A program made the position numbers and the translations under genes. Shown here piece by piece: positions 26,910 through 36,596 of a stretch of DNA of 64,000 bases. This DNA comes from Ulvibacterium sp. (GTDB taxonomy: Bacteria; Bacteroidota; Bacteroidia; Flavobacteriales; Flavobacteriaceae): the NCBI RefSeq assembly GCF_028285715.1, contig NZ_JANQOO010000010.1, positions 248,001 through 312,000 of the forward strand, written 5' to 3'. The first letter of the stretch is position 1; each line of letters opens with the position of its first letter. The notes beneath the pieces were generated by a model. That model saw nothing but the letters and a program-made list of their open reading frames with translations. It ran no database searches and had not been told where the DNA came from.

Positions 26910-29900
26910 TTAAAATTCTATCTGTAATCCTGCCAATACGGTCCTCGCCTGTGGAAAACGACCTTGGTCCAATCCAATGGTGTTAATATCGGTACCACCA
27001 TCCAAAACTGGTACAATTTCAGGGTCATAGCCCGAATAGTCCGTGAAGGTAATTAAATTTTGTCCACTTACATAAAAGCGTAATCTGCTTATGGAACCAT
27101 TGGCAAAGTTGGTCAAGACCCTACTGGGAATGGTATACCCCAAGGTCATACTTCGTACCCTAGTAAATGATCCGTCCTCGATAAAACGATCCGATACTTG
27201 CTCATTCCCTGTAAACCCAGGTGTGGCCTTGGGAATGGTCTGGGATGGGTTGGTCGGAGACCAGCGATCTAAAATATCTGTACTCATATTAAATAATCTG
27301 GCCTGTTGTTCCAAGGTAAGGCGGAACCCATTATAAATATCCCGGCCATATTCCCCAACTAGGAAAACCGAGAAATCCAAGTTTTTATATTTAAAATTGA
27401 AATCGGCCCCCAATTGAAAATCCGGATTGGGATTACCGATAACAACCCGGTCATCGGCATTGATAGCCCCGTCATTGTTGGTATCCACATAACGTATATT
27501 CCCTGGTTCGGCATTATTTTGAGTGGCATGCGCATCCACCTCTGCCTGGTTTTGGAAAATACCATCCGTCCGCAACCCAAAGAAGTGGAAAGGTGCCTCT
27601 CCTACAAAAAGACGGGTATGAAACTGCTGGAACCAGTTCCCTGAAAAAATGGCATCCACGCTCCCTAATGAGGTTACTTCCTGGTTTAGGGTCGCAAACA
27701 TATTAAGGTTAGCTCCCCAGGTAAAGTCCCCTTCAAAATCTTTATATCCTACTGTGAATTCCAACCCTGTAAGTTCAGTACCTCCAACATTCCGGGTTTG
27801 GTTGGCAGTGGTTGCACCCAAGGAGGCGGGCAAAGGAACATCGACCAAAAGCCCATCACTCTCATTTTTGAAGTACTCTGCGGATACGGTCAACGCATTA
27901 TTGAAAAAGGCCAAATCCGCCCCAATGTTCAAAGAGGTCAATTCCTCCCATTGCAGTTGCTCGTTGGGTATCCTGGCCGGCCGCGTACCACTGACCAAGG
28001 TCCCATCGATAACGTAGTTAAAATCGGTTAATAAACCGGTCTGAAACTGATAATTCCCGATGTTATTGTTTCCGGTGATTCCCCAACTCGCCCTTAATTT
28101 CAAGGTTGATAAATCCTCACTATCCTGTAAAAAGGGAAGGTTTGCCAAATTCACCGCTCCGGAGACCGACGGGAAATAACCCCACTGATTCCCTGGCGCG
28201 AATCTTGAAGATCCATCCGCCCTTAAGGTACCGCTTAAAAAGAAAGTACGGTCAAAATCATAACCAACCCTTCCAAATACGGAATGCAGATTATTCTCAT
28301 TCTCGGAACTGGTCAAGTTCTCTACCTCATTGGGATTTAGATTCTGCACATTATCCGTTAAAGGATTAATCGTAAAGGCATCGATACGATCAAAGACGGT
28401 TCGGTTGCGCTCGTAACCCGCCAAAACATCCAAATTGTGCTTCTCATTAAAGGTTTTATTGTATGTCAAAGTATTGGTGATTACCGTACTTAAATTTCTT
28501 CGTCTATTGTCCCTGGTCTCTGAAAATAATCGTGTTCTGGAACCCGTAGGAATGGAAGGTTCAAAATTGTCCTGATTGGTAAAGGCATGGTCCAGACCAA
28601 TGGTCAATCTATAAGTTAAGCCAGGTATGATCTCGTAACTCCCGAAAATCGATCCGACTATACTCGTTTGCGTTGTCAAGAATTCTCCATTTTCCCTAAG
28701 CCGTACCGGGTTTTCAATATCCTGACCGTTAAAGGAAGTAGTAATTTCCGAATAGAAATTGGTCTCCTCGTCAAAAACGGGTCGGGTTGGGTCAAAACGA
28801 GTAGCATTGCCCAAAATAGTACCACCATCACCCCCAAAGGTTCTGGATAAACCCAAGTTCAAAGTCTGGCCCATAGTAATCTTATCGCTCAGGTCTATAG
28901 TGGTATTAAGACCCACGGAATACCGATCAAATCGGGATTCTATCAGAGCACCTTCCTGATTCAAATACCCTAAACGTACACTATAGGTAGCATTTTCGCT
29001 TCCCCCGGAAGCCTCAATATCGTAGTTTTGCCATAGGCCCGTCCTCGTAATTTCGTCCTGATAGTCCGTACTTACCGCAGGATCAAAGTTACCGGGTTGT
29101 AATCCAGGATAAATTTGGTTTCCAGGTTCAACCGGGTCCGCGTCATAAGCTTCAGAGGCATATTGCCGATATTGCTCTGCGTTAAGTACGTCCAAGGTTT
29201 TAGGAATAGAGGAAAGACCCGCGTAGCTACTGGCTCTAAAACTAGTTCTTCCCTTTTTACCTCCTTTGGTCTTGATCAATACCACACCATTGGAAGCCCT
29301 GGATCCATAAATGGCGGCACTAGAAGCGTCCTTAAGAATATCCACCGATTCAATAGCTTCGGCAGGGATGTTGTTCAAGTTACCGGTGGGCACTCCATCT
29401 ACGATAAACAAAGGCTGGTTATTTCCAAAGGTTCCCAATCCCCTAATCGTCACTAATGGAGCCGCTCCAGGGGTACCTCTATTGGTTACCTGAACCCCTG
29501 CGGCCCTTCCTTGGAGGGCTTGTTCCACACCAATGGCCGGGGTTTCTACCAAATCCTCACTGTTAACGGAAGAAATGGCATTGGTTACCGCAACCCTACT
29601 CTGAGTACCGTATCCTACAAGTACTACTTCGTCCAATTGGCTGGCATCTTCCTGAAGTGTCACGTCAACAGTACTTTGCCCATTAACGGCAATTTCCTGG
29701 GTGGCATAACCTATATAACTAACCACCAAGGTGGCACCGCTATCCACATTTATAGTGTAATTACCGTCAAAATCAGTCTGGGTACCATTAGTAGTCCCTT
29801 TTTCGACGATACTTGCTCCGGGCAATGGCGCCCCGGTATCATCGGTCACCGTACCCGTTACTGAAGATTGAAATACCGTAGTCTTGGGGTCGTCAAGGTT

Positions 29901-30026
29901 TGCCAAACCGCCCGCCAAGGCCGTCTGAAGGCCCAAAACAAGCAGCAAGGATAACAGCCCCAATTTGAGAAAATCGTGGTTTCTCGCCTGAGGCCATAAA
30001 ACATGTTTTTTGTGTTTTTGCGTCAT
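26910..30026 (-). CDS. SusC/RagA-family TonB-linked outer-membrane transporter
   Basis: The 1038-residue protein has a signal region in its first 40 or so residues. A CarboxypepD-regulatory-like domain follows (about 55-130, GTVTDDTGAPLPGASIVEKG), and then a TonB-dependent plug (about 135-255) with VVLVGYGTQ, LFIVDGVP and DILKDASSAAIYGSRASNG, all diagnostic of the SusC family. The remainder is the 22-strand barrel ending in the aromatic-rich LAGLQIEF. It imports a nutrient captured by its SusD partner using TonB energy. No FecR/anti-sigma pair is adjacent and no STN domain is seen, so control by a one-component regulator is more likely. The 531-base upstream region holds a probable GntR site. 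Confidence 0.96.
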   Translation of the reverse strand: MTQKHKKHVLWPQARNHDFLKLGLLSLLLVLGLQTALAGGLANLDDPKTTVFQSSVTGTVTDDTGAPLPGASIVEKGTTNGTQTDFDGNYTINVDSGATLVVSYIGYATQEIAVNGQSTVDVTLQEDASQLDEVVLVGYGTQSRVAVTNAISSVNSEDLVETPAIGVEQALQGRAAGVQVTNRGTPGAAPLVTIRGLGTFGNNQPLFIVDGVPTGNLNNIPAEAIESVDILKDASSAAIYGSRASNGVVLIKTKGGKKGRTSFRASSYAGLSSIPKTLDVLNAEQYRQYASEAYDADPVEPGNQIYPGLQPGNFDPAVSTDYQDEITRTGLWQNYDIEASGGSENATYSVRLGYLNQEGALIESRFDRYSVGLNTTIDLSDKITMGQTLNLGLSRTFGGDGGTILGNATRFDPTRPVFDEETNFYSEITTSFNGQDIENPVRLRENGEFLTTQTSIVGSIFGSYEIIPGLTYRLTIGLDHAFTNQDNFEPSIPTGSRTRLFSETRDNRRRNLSTVITNTLTYNKTFNEKHNLDVLAGYERNRTVFDRIDAFTINPLTDNVQNLNPNEVENLTSSENENNLHSVFGRVGYDFDRTFFLSGTLRADGSSRFAPGNQWGYFPSVSGAVNLANLPFLQDSEDLSTLKLRASWGITGNNNIGNYQFQTGLLTDFNYVIDGTLVSGTRPARIPNEQLQWEELTSLNIGADLAFFNNALTVSAEYFKNESDGLLVDVPLPASLGATTANQTRNVGGTELTGLEFTVGYKDFEGDFTWGANLNMFATLNQEVTSLGSVDAIFSGNWFQQFHTRLFVGEAPFHFFGLRTDGIFQNQAEVDAHATQNNAEPGNIRYVDTNNDGAINADDRVVIGNPNPDFQLGADFNFKYKNLDFSVFLVGEYGRDIYNGFRLTLEQQARLFNMSTDILDRWSPTNPSQTIPKATPGFTGNEQVSDRFIEDGSFTRVRSMTLGYTIPSRVLTNFANGSISRLRFYVSGQNLITFTDYSGYDPEIVPVLDGGTDINTIGLDQGRFPQARTVLAGLQIEF

Positions 30027-30557
30027 AATAGTTGAGTTGTTGAGTTAATTAAAACCGTTCTATTCCGGGGGACCTATTAGGCATTCCAGAATTGAATTCT
30101 CCTGATTTTTAAAATTAAACCAAAAAGAAATTTTGAATTTCTTGTATTTTGTCAATTGCGAATCATAAAATTACAGATATTGTTTATTAAAATATCCATT
30201 AAAAGGGGTTTAGTTTTTTGAAAATATCCCATTTTTTCAAATTTTTTCATGTTTTAGGTTATTCCGAAGGCCACAATATTTTCATGGTTTTATTTCATTC
30301 CATCCTCATAAAATTTCATTTTCATCAACAAATAATCCCGGAAAATAACAAGGAAATATGCACGAATATATTTTATTGATTGGGGGAAAGAATCCTGTAG
30401 TGTCCTGTCACAGTACTAGAGCAATTCCAAAAAAGGTGGAATGATTAGGGCTTCAGATTCGTTTTTGACATATGGGTTTACCTTATCACCCCCTCATTTA
30501 ACTGTCCGGTAATGTGCGTAAAGGTGATCCATCCAAATTCGCTAATCTGGCCGACAT
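30027..30557. other. Long upstream region of susC
   Basis: These 531 bases separate the susC start from the stop of the GntR-type gene. They are AT-rich near susC and contain no plausible gene. The one recognisable element is the GntR-site match at 30392-30408. No exact TAnnTTTG element was found on the susC strand. Confidence 0.6.
30392..30408 (-). promoter_or_regulatory. Putative GntR-regulator operator upstream of susC
   Basis: The plus strand reads ATCCTGTAGTGTCCTGT. The reverse complement of 31708-31724, in front of rhaD, reads ATCCTGTAGTGTACTGT: 16 of 17 bases agree. The site is 366 bases upstream of the susC start and is immediately followed by a further CACAGTACT. The regulator is presumed to be the GntR-type protein encoded between the two sites. 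Confidence 0.55.
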
Positions 30558-31604
30558 TCAATGTGAGTTTCTATCGATAAAACTAAAAGGGTTTTTTATC
30601 CTACCCGTTTCCCGTTTAAGAATCATTTTTGCGGCTGTCTTACCCATAGCCTCGAATTTTGTAGAAATTACCGTAATACCTAACAATTCCTTTAGTGGAG
30701 TGTCATTATACGAAATGATACCGATATCGTTCCCCAGCTTCATGTCCATATCACGTATCCGTTTCATGAGGTTTACCAGATCCGCTTCCTCTATGGTAAT
30801 GAATAAATCTCCCTTCTTCAGTATGATGTCATCAAACAATTCTTCAATAATCTCAAAATCAATTGCGTTTTCTACACAAAATTTGCGAAATCCATGCAAA
30901 ATTCTTTTTGGATAAGGATAGACCGATTTACTTGGATAAATCAGAATTAACTTCCTATAGTTTAAAATTTTAGGCAAACCTTGTTTCAAGGCCTCGTAGA
31001 TATCTCTCTCAAAATCCTGAAAAATTTGAATTGCCGCTCCCGGCATTTCCAATTTATTGTTGTCCAGTACAACAAGTTTGTCATCCGGAATTTTTTTCAG
31101 AGCATTTACGACTTTCGGTGGAGAACTAATGTGTAAAAGGGTTTCAGTCTTAAAATGGGGCATTACCACATAATAATCATATCCCCCAAAGTGCTTTTCA
31201 AACAGATTCAAAAAAAGGCCTACATCGCAATGGTAGATGTGTAAATCCGTATGTGCTCCGCTTCCCAAGCCTTCAATAAAGGAATTATATATTAACATCT
31301 TGTATGAACTCAATTTATTGATCAGGAAAAGGATATTGATTTTCGATACAAGGTCGGTCCTGGTGATATAGTAACCCTTTCCACGGGTCGAAGAGATTAT
31401 TTTTTGATCTTTTAAAATCTTGTAGGCCTTTTCGACCGTGTGTCTTGAAAGGTAGAATTCCTCACTGAAATTATTAATGGATGGTATCTTCTGCCCTACC
31501 TTAAGGTGGCCTTCCGAGATATTATTTACTATGGAATCTACAATTTGCCTATATTTCGGTACCCTAGAGTCTCCATTTATTTTAATGTGTTGATAGATAT
31601 CCAT
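30558..31604 (-). CDS. GntR-family transcriptional regulator with sugar-binding-like C-terminal domain
   Basis: The 348-residue protein has an N-terminal GntR winged helix-turn-helix (about 1-78): VPKYRQIVDSIVNNI, QKIPSINNFSEEF, LSRHTVEKAYKILK and STRGKGYYI. The rest resembles a periplasmic-binding-protein/LacI effector domain (about 90-345, with DKLVVLDNN and GNDIGIISYNDTPLKE). This architecture is used by Bacteroidetes regulators of deoxysugar catabolism. It is divergent from rhaD-rhaI-rhaB across 173 bases and is most likely their local regulator, with rhamnose, rhamnulose or a phosphorylated intermediate as effector (inference). Matching 17-base sites flank the gene. Confidence 0.88.
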   Translation of the reverse strand: MDIYQHIKINGDSRVPKYRQIVDSIVNNISEGHLKVGQKIPSINNFSEEFYLSRHTVEKAYKILKDQKIISSTRGKGYYITRTDLVSKINILFLINKLSSYKMLIYNSFIEGLGSGAHTDLHIYHCDVGLFLNLFEKHFGGYDYYVVMPHFKTETLLHISSPPKVVNALKKIPDDKLVVLDNNKLEMPGAAIQIFQDFERDIYEALKQGLPKILNYRKLILIYPSKSVYPYPKRILHGFRKFCVENAIDFEIIEELFDDIILKKGDLFITIEEADLVNLMKRIRDMDMKLGNDIGIISYNDTPLKELLGITVISTKFEAMGKTAAKMILKRETGRIKNPFSFIDRNSH

Positions 31605-31707
31605 ATTCGGATTTTTTGGAAAAGGTAGAATCCCTTATTGTATCCGCTTTGAAAATAAGAGATAATACTACAAACTACAAGCTTATCCTAGATGATGTTA
31701 CACAAAA

Positions 31708-31724
31708 ACAGTACACTACAGGAT
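31708..31724 (+). promoter_or_regulatory. Putative GntR-regulator operator upstream of rhaD
   Basis: ACAGTACACTACAGGAT is the reverse-complement twin (16/17) of the site upstream of susC. Two further ACTACA words lie at about 31667-31679, giving three copies in this gap. The site ends 21 bases before the candidate -7 element, so a bound protein would contact or block the -33 region. Confidence 0.6.
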
Positions 31725-31745
31725 GGAAAGCAAAATGGGTAACCA

Positions 31746-31753
31746 CATATTTG
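31746..31753 (+). promoter_or_regulatory. Candidate -7 element of the rha operon
   Basis: CATATTTG matches TAnnTTTG at seven of eight positions and lies 24 bases before the rhaD ATG. No clear TTG is at -33; the putative operator occupies that region. Confidence 0.35.
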
Positions 31754-31777
31754 TAATTTAAATCCAATTATTTGAAC

Positions 31778-33877
31778 ATGCCCACAAAAAAATTCAAACA
31801 CGTAGACTATTTATGGGATTCCGAAAAGGCCGAGTCCCTTGGCAACGATCAGCAAGCCCTGTTCCTTTACCGATCAAATATACTGGGTTCCGATTTAAGG
31901 ATTACCAACTATGGTGGGGGCAATACCAGCTGCAAGACCCTGGAAACAGATCCTTTGACCAACGAGGAGGTAGAAGTGATGTGGATAAAAGGTTCTGGTG
32001 GCGACATTGGCACGTTGACCAAGGCCGGAATAGCAGGATTGTACACCCAACGTCTACGGGACTTAAAAAAAGTGTACGGCGGTTTGGGGGACGAAGATAG
32101 AATGGTGGGGCTTTTTAATCACTGTATTTTCGATTTGGATAGTAGGGCACCGTCCATAGACACTCCACTCCATGGCCTATTACCTTTTAAACATATAGAC
32201 CATTTGCACCCGGATGCCCTTATCGCGATCGCCGCTGCCAAGGACGGTGAAAAAATCGTAAAAGAGATTTGGGGAAGTACAATGGGTTGGGTTCCCTGGC
32301 AACGTCCCGGTTTTGACCTAGGATTGCAATTAGAAAAATGTTTGGAAGAAAACCCAGGAATCCGGGGCATCGTCCTGGGAAGTCATGGCCTTTTTACATG
32401 GGGCGATACCTCATATGAATGCTACAAGAACAGCCTAGAGGTCATCGAAATGGCCTCGGATTATATAGAAACCAAAATCAAGGAAAACGGCCTTGTATTC
32501 GGCGGGCAGAAATTACCCCCTCTTCCGGAAGAGGAAAGATTGAAAAAGGCCGCCCAACTAATGCCTTTATTAAGGGGCTTGTGTTCTTCCGAAAATAGGA
32601 TGATCGGGCATTTCACGGACAATAAGACTGTTTTGGAATTTAGCACCAGTCATGACCTTAAAAGACTGGCCCCAATGGGGACTTCCTGTCCCGACCATTT
32701 CCTAAGAACCAAAATCCAGCCCTTGGTACTTGCATTGGATATACACTGCGATATCTCCAAAACCGATGATGTCCTTAAGCAGTTGGAACCGGCTTTTAAG
32801 GATTATCGGGAGGAATATAAAAAATACTATTATAGCTGTAGGCAATCCCATAGTCCCGCAATGCGAGATTCCAATCCGGTTATTATCATCTATCCTGGGA
32901 TAGGAATGTTCAGTTTTGCCAAAAACAAGCAGACCGCCCGCGTGGCCAGTGAATTTTATGTGAACGCAATCAATGTGATGCGAGGTGCCGAAGCCATTTC
33001 CCAGTATACCGCCCTGCCAAGGCAGGAAGCCTTTAATATTGAATATTGGCTATTGGAGGAGGCCAAATTACAACGCATGCCAAAAGAAAAAACACTGTCT
33101 AGAAAAGTTGCCCTGATTACCGGGGCCGGTGGCGGTATAGGGAAGGCGATAGCGGACAAACTTGCCAAGGAGGGAGCTAATATAGTATTGACCGATATTG
33201 CAGAGGATCGGCTTAAGGAAGCCCATAAAACCTTTTCCAAAGATGTTGCTACTTATGCAGTTTGTGATGTTACCAATAGTATTTCTGTCGAAAATGCCTA
33301 TAAAAAGGCATGCTTGGAATTTGGAGGTATCGATATTGTGGTACACAGTGCGGGATTGGCCATTTCAAAACCACTGGAGGAGACCACTGAAAAGGAGTGG
33401 GAGCTTTTGCAAAACGTTTTGGTACAAGGACAGTTTGAACTGGCCAAACAGGCAGTGGGTATACTGCGAAAACAAGATCTGGGTGGTGATTTTATTAGTA
33501 TCGCCAGCAAAAATGGCCTGGTTTCCGGACCCAATAACGTGGGGTATGGAACCGCCAAGGCCGCCCAACAACATATGACCCGGTTATTGGCCGCAGAACT
33601 TGGTGCTGATGCCATTAGGGTAAATACCGTAAATCCCGATGGTGTAATTATAGGTAGTAAAATATGGGAAGGTGACTGGGCCAAAGGGAGGGCCAAGGCC
33701 TATGGTATAAAAGTTGAGGAGCTTCCCTCCTTTTATGCCAAAAGAAATTTGTTAAACCAAATTATTTATCCTTCCGATATTGCCAATGGCGTATATGCCT
33801 TGGTAGCCCTACTGGACAAATCCACCGGGAATACCCTAAATGTGGACGGAGGCATACCGAACGCCTTCGTAAGATAA
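31778..33877 (+). CDS. rhaD: Bifunctional rhamnulose-1-phosphate aldolase / short-chain dehydrogenase
   Basis: I use the ATG at 31778 (MPTKKFKHVDYLW); a TTG two codons earlier is less likely. The 699-residue fusion has a class II aldolase domain (about 1-380) with zinc-site histidines in IDHLHPDALIAIAAA and GSHGLFTWGD. A classical SDR domain follows (about 440-699) with the nucleotide motif ITGAGGGIG near 445, the active-site Tyr and Lys in VGYGTAKAA near 589-593, and the C-terminal NVDGG. The aldolase cleaves L-rhamnulose 1-phosphate to dihydroxyacetone phosphate and L-lactaldehyde, and the dehydrogenase half is thought to oxidise the lactaldehyde to lactate. It heads the rha operon, 48 bases before rhaI. 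Confidence 0.92.
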   Translation: MPTKKFKHVDYLWDSEKAESLGNDQQALFLYRSNILGSDLRITNYGGGNTSCKTLETDPLTNEEVEVMWIKGSGGDIGTLTKAGIAGLYTQRLRDLKKVYGGLGDEDRMVGLFNHCIFDLDSRAPSIDTPLHGLLPFKHIDHLHPDALIAIAAAKDGEKIVKEIWGSTMGWVPWQRPGFDLGLQLEKCLEENPGIRGIVLGSHGLFTWGDTSYECYKNSLEVIEMASDYIETKIKENGLVFGGQKLPPLPEEERLKKAAQLMPLLRGLCSSENRMIGHFTDNKTVLEFSTSHDLKRLAPMGTSCPDHFLRTKIQPLVLALDIHCDISKTDDVLKQLEPAFKDYREEYKKYYYSCRQSHSPAMRDSNPVIIIYPGIGMFSFAKNKQTARVASEFYVNAINVMRGAEAISQYTALPRQEAFNIEYWLLEEAKLQRMPKEKTLSRKVALITGAGGGIGKAIADKLAKEGANIVLTDIAEDRLKEAHKTFSKDVATYAVCDVTNSISVENAYKKACLEFGGIDIVVHSAGLAISKPLEETTEKEWELLQNVLVQGQFELAKQAVGILRKQDLGGDFISIASKNGLVSGPNNVGYGTAKAAQQHMTRLLAAELGADAIRVNTVNPDGVIIGSKIWEGDWAKGRAKAYGIKVEELPSFYAKRNLLNQIIYPSDIANGVYALVALLDKSTGNTLNVDGGIPNAFVR

Positions 33878-33925
33878 CTTTGTCATAAACTATTCCCTTA
33901 TATTTGAATATTAAGGCCTTACCTC

Positions 33926-35206
33926 ATGAAAATTGATATAAACCAGCTACAGGACATCAATAAAAAACAGGGTCCATTACATGTCAAAAGCTTTGATTTT
34001 CTGTCTGAAATACTTACAAAAGATGGGCATGATGTCCAAAAGGTCATTGAAAGATTACAGGCCTTTCAAGTGGCCATCCCCAGCTGGGCATTGGGAGCAG
34101 GAGGCACCCGGTTCGGAAGGTTTTCCTTTTATGGTGAACCATCAACCCTAGAGCAAAAAGTTGAAGATGTTGGAATATTGCATGCCCTTACCCAAACAGC
34201 AGGTGCGATATCCCTGCATATTCCTTGGGATGTTCCCCATGATTTTGAAAGCATAATTCAGCTTGCAAATTCCCATAGTATTTCTTTTGACGCCGTAAAC
34301 TCCAATACCTTCCAAGATCAACCGAATGCCGAGGAAAGTTATCGCCATGGCTCCCTGAGCAATAGCGAGAAAGCCGTTCGGCAACAGGCCATTGAGCATA
34401 CCATTGAGGTCATACAAATTGGTGAAAAGCTGGGTTCCAAGAGCTTGACCGTTTGGCTGGCGGACGGTTCCAATTTTCCAGGACAAAGCAACTTTCAGAA
34501 TGCCTTGATCCATACCGAAGAAAGCCTAAAAACCATTTACAAGGCGCTCCCCAGAGACTGGAAATTGTTCATTGAATACAAACCTTATGAACCCAATTTT
34601 TACAGCACGGTCATTCCGGACTGGGGCACATCCTTTTTATTGGCCAATGCGTGTGGAGAAAAAGCCTTTACTTTGGTGGACCTAGGACACCACCTACCCA
34701 ACACAAATATTGAACAGATAGTCGCGACCTTAATGCTTCATGGCAAATTAGGGGGATTTCATTTTAACGACAGTAAATATGGTGACGATGACCTTACTGT
34801 GGGAAGTATAAAACCATATGGACTTTTTCTAATTTTCAATGAACTGGTACAGGGAATGGAGAACAATCCTCAAAATCCATCTCCGGCCTGGATGATAGAT
34901 GCCAGCCACAATATCAAAGACCCATTGGAAGATTTATTGCAGTCCTTGGAGGCCATCCAAGAAGCCTACGCCAAAGCCCTTATCATTGATCAGTTGAAAT
35001 TGAGGGAAGCCCAAGAGCGTAATGATGTTGTACAATGCCAAGAAGTTTTGCAAAACGCATATAGGACCGATGTAAGGCCACTAATACAGGAGGCAAGATT
35101 ACGAAGTGGCGGGGCCCTAAGCCCTATTCTGGCCTATAGGGATTTGCTGATCAGAAAAGCACTTGTAGAGGAACGGGGCAAAAACAGCAAGGCTACCGGC
35201 CTATAG
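33926..35206 (+). CDS. rhaI: L-rhamnose isomerase (RhaI type)
   Basis: The 426-residue TIM-barrel protein resembles the non-E. coli L-rhamnose isomerase group. Likely metal and substrate residues lie in LFIEYKPYEP (Glu near 216), LVDLGHHLPNTN (Asp and His near 253-256) and GGFHFNDSKYGDDD (His and Asp near 278-285). It should convert L-rhamnose to L-rhamnulose in the cytoplasm. The assignment is supported by its place between the rhamnulose-phosphate aldolase/dehydrogenase and the kinase; it is nine bases upstream of the kinase start. Related enzymes of this group can act on other deoxy- or pentose sugars, so broad specificity is possible. Confidence 0.88.
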   Translation: MKIDINQLQDINKKQGPLHVKSFDFLSEILTKDGHDVQKVIERLQAFQVAIPSWALGAGGTRFGRFSFYGEPSTLEQKVEDVGILHALTQTAGAISLHIPWDVPHDFESIIQLANSHSISFDAVNSNTFQDQPNAEESYRHGSLSNSEKAVRQQAIEHTIEVIQIGEKLGSKSLTVWLADGSNFPGQSNFQNALIHTEESLKTIYKALPRDWKLFIEYKPYEPNFYSTVIPDWGTSFLLANACGEKAFTLVDLGHHLPNTNIEQIVATLMLHGKLGGFHFNDSKYGDDDLTVGSIKPYGLFLIFNELVQGMENNPQNPSPAWMIDASHNIKDPLEDLLQSLEAIQEAYAKALIIDQLKLREAQERNDVVQCQEVLQNAYRTDVRPLIQEARLRSGGALSPILAYRDLLIRKALVEERGKNSKATGL

Positions 35207-35215
35207 ATAAAGGGG

Positions 35216-36589
35216 ATGAAAAAGGTTACAGCGATATTCGATATTGGCAAAACCAATAAAAAGTTTTTCCTAATCGATAAGGATTACCAAGAGGTCTATC
35301 GGGAATATATTCAAATTAAGGAAGTTTTTGATGAAGACGATTACCCGGCGGATGACCTGGAAGCCCTTCAAAAATGGATGCTGAAAGTGCTTCCGAACAC
35401 GGGGAAGACCCGGAAATTTGAAGTAACCGCAATCAATTTTTCTTCTTATGGTGCCAGTTTGGTGCATTTGGATAAATATGGAAACGTAATTGGACCGCTA
35501 TACAATTACACCAAACCTTTAGATGATGGAATCATCAATGATTTCTACAAAAAACACGGCCCAAAGACCGATTTTTTGATAAAAACGGGATCCCCGGCAC
35601 TAGGCATGTTAAACTCCGGACTACAATTATACTGGCTTAAATACAGACGTCCGGAAAAATTCAAAAGGATACGGCATTCTCTACACCTGCCCCAATACCT
35701 CAGCTACGTCTTTACCAAAAAGCTGGCCAGTGAACGTACCAGTATAGGTTGCCATACAGCCTTATGGGATTATTCAAAAAGAGACTATCACCACTGGGTA
35801 TATCAAGAAGACATACACCGGATTCTCCCTCCAATTCTTCCTACCGATACCAAAACTATGATTAATTTCAATGGATATTCAATTCCTGTTGGAATAGGTA
35901 TACATGACAGTTCTGCCGCGCTACTGCCATACCTTAGAAGTATTGACCACCATTTTGTGCTACTCTCTACGGGTACCTGGAGTATTGCCCTGAACCCATT
36001 TTCGGATTGCGAGCTCAATGAGGAAGAGGTTGAAGTAGGTTCTACCCTTTTTATGGGCACCGGTGGTGCGCCAATAAAATCCATGCGTTTGTTCCTGGGA
36101 AATGAATACCGATATCAAAAAGGGGAGCTTTGCAAAAAATACAGTGTTCCCTTAAATCAAGACAAATCTGTTGTATTTGACCCTATGATATATAAAACTA
36201 TTCTCCAAGAGTATAGTCCTTGTTTTAAATGGATAGGAATCGAAGATGAAAATTCCCCTTCCCAAACCAATTACAGACATCTATCATTTGAAACGGCCTA
36301 CCATCAACTGATAACTGAACTGGCTAAACTTCAGGCAACCCAAGTCATTTCCGTTATTGGAAAATCCAAAATAAGAAATGTTTACGTGGATGGCGGTTTT
36401 GCGCGAAATGATGTCTTCATGAAAATATTGGCCCATCAACTGAACGGAATAAATCTGTACACCGCGGAGAACTCAATAGGATCAACACTTGGAGCGGTTA
36501 TTGGCCTGAAAGGTCACAAACTGGATCAGAACTTTCTTGAGTCCAATTACAGATTAAAAAAAATTGTTCCAGATTCTGTGGAATTATAA
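35216..36589 (+). CDS. rhaB: FGGY-family sugar kinase, probable L-rhamnulokinase
   Basis: The 457-residue protein has the FGGY/ASKHA nucleotide fold: an N-terminal phosphate loop FDIGKTNKKFF near residues 8-18, LLSTGTWSIALNPF in the middle and a C-terminal VYVDGGFARNDVFMK adenosine-binding block. It is clearly diverged from E. coli RhaB, as is usual for Bacteroidetes rhamnose loci, so the function rests on operon context. The expected reaction is ATP-dependent phosphorylation of L-rhamnulose at C1. An AAAGGGG stretch lies just before the ATG, a stronger ribosome site than most here. Its stop is seven bases from the stop of the convergent araA gene, leaving no room for separate terminators. 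Confidence 0.85.
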   Translation: MKKVTAIFDIGKTNKKFFLIDKDYQEVYREYIQIKEVFDEDDYPADDLEALQKWMLKVLPNTGKTRKFEVTAINFSSYGASLVHLDKYGNVIGPLYNYTKPLDDGIINDFYKKHGPKTDFLIKTGSPALGMLNSGLQLYWLKYRRPEKFKRIRHSLHLPQYLSYVFTKKLASERTSIGCHTALWDYSKRDYHHWVYQEDIHRILPPILPTDTKTMINFNGYSIPVGIGIHDSSAALLPYLRSIDHHFVLLSTGTWSIALNPFSDCELNEEEVEVGSTLFMGTGGAPIKSMRLFLGNEYRYQKGELCKKYSVPLNQDKSVVFDPMIYKTILQEYSPCFKWIGIEDENSPSQTNYRHLSFETAYHQLITELAKLQATQVISVIGKSKIRNVYVDGGFARNDVFMKILAHQLNGINLYTAENSIGSTLGAVIGLKGHKLDQNFLESNYRLKKIVPDSVEL

Positions 36590-36596
36590 AGGGGTA

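Noticed and set aside
31772-31777. TTG-led N-terminal extension of rhaD
   Set aside because: An ATG follows two codons later with the usual N-terminus. Similar TTG-led extensions of the NCS1, ARH-family, FAD/Fe-S oxidase and iolD genes were rejected for the same reason.
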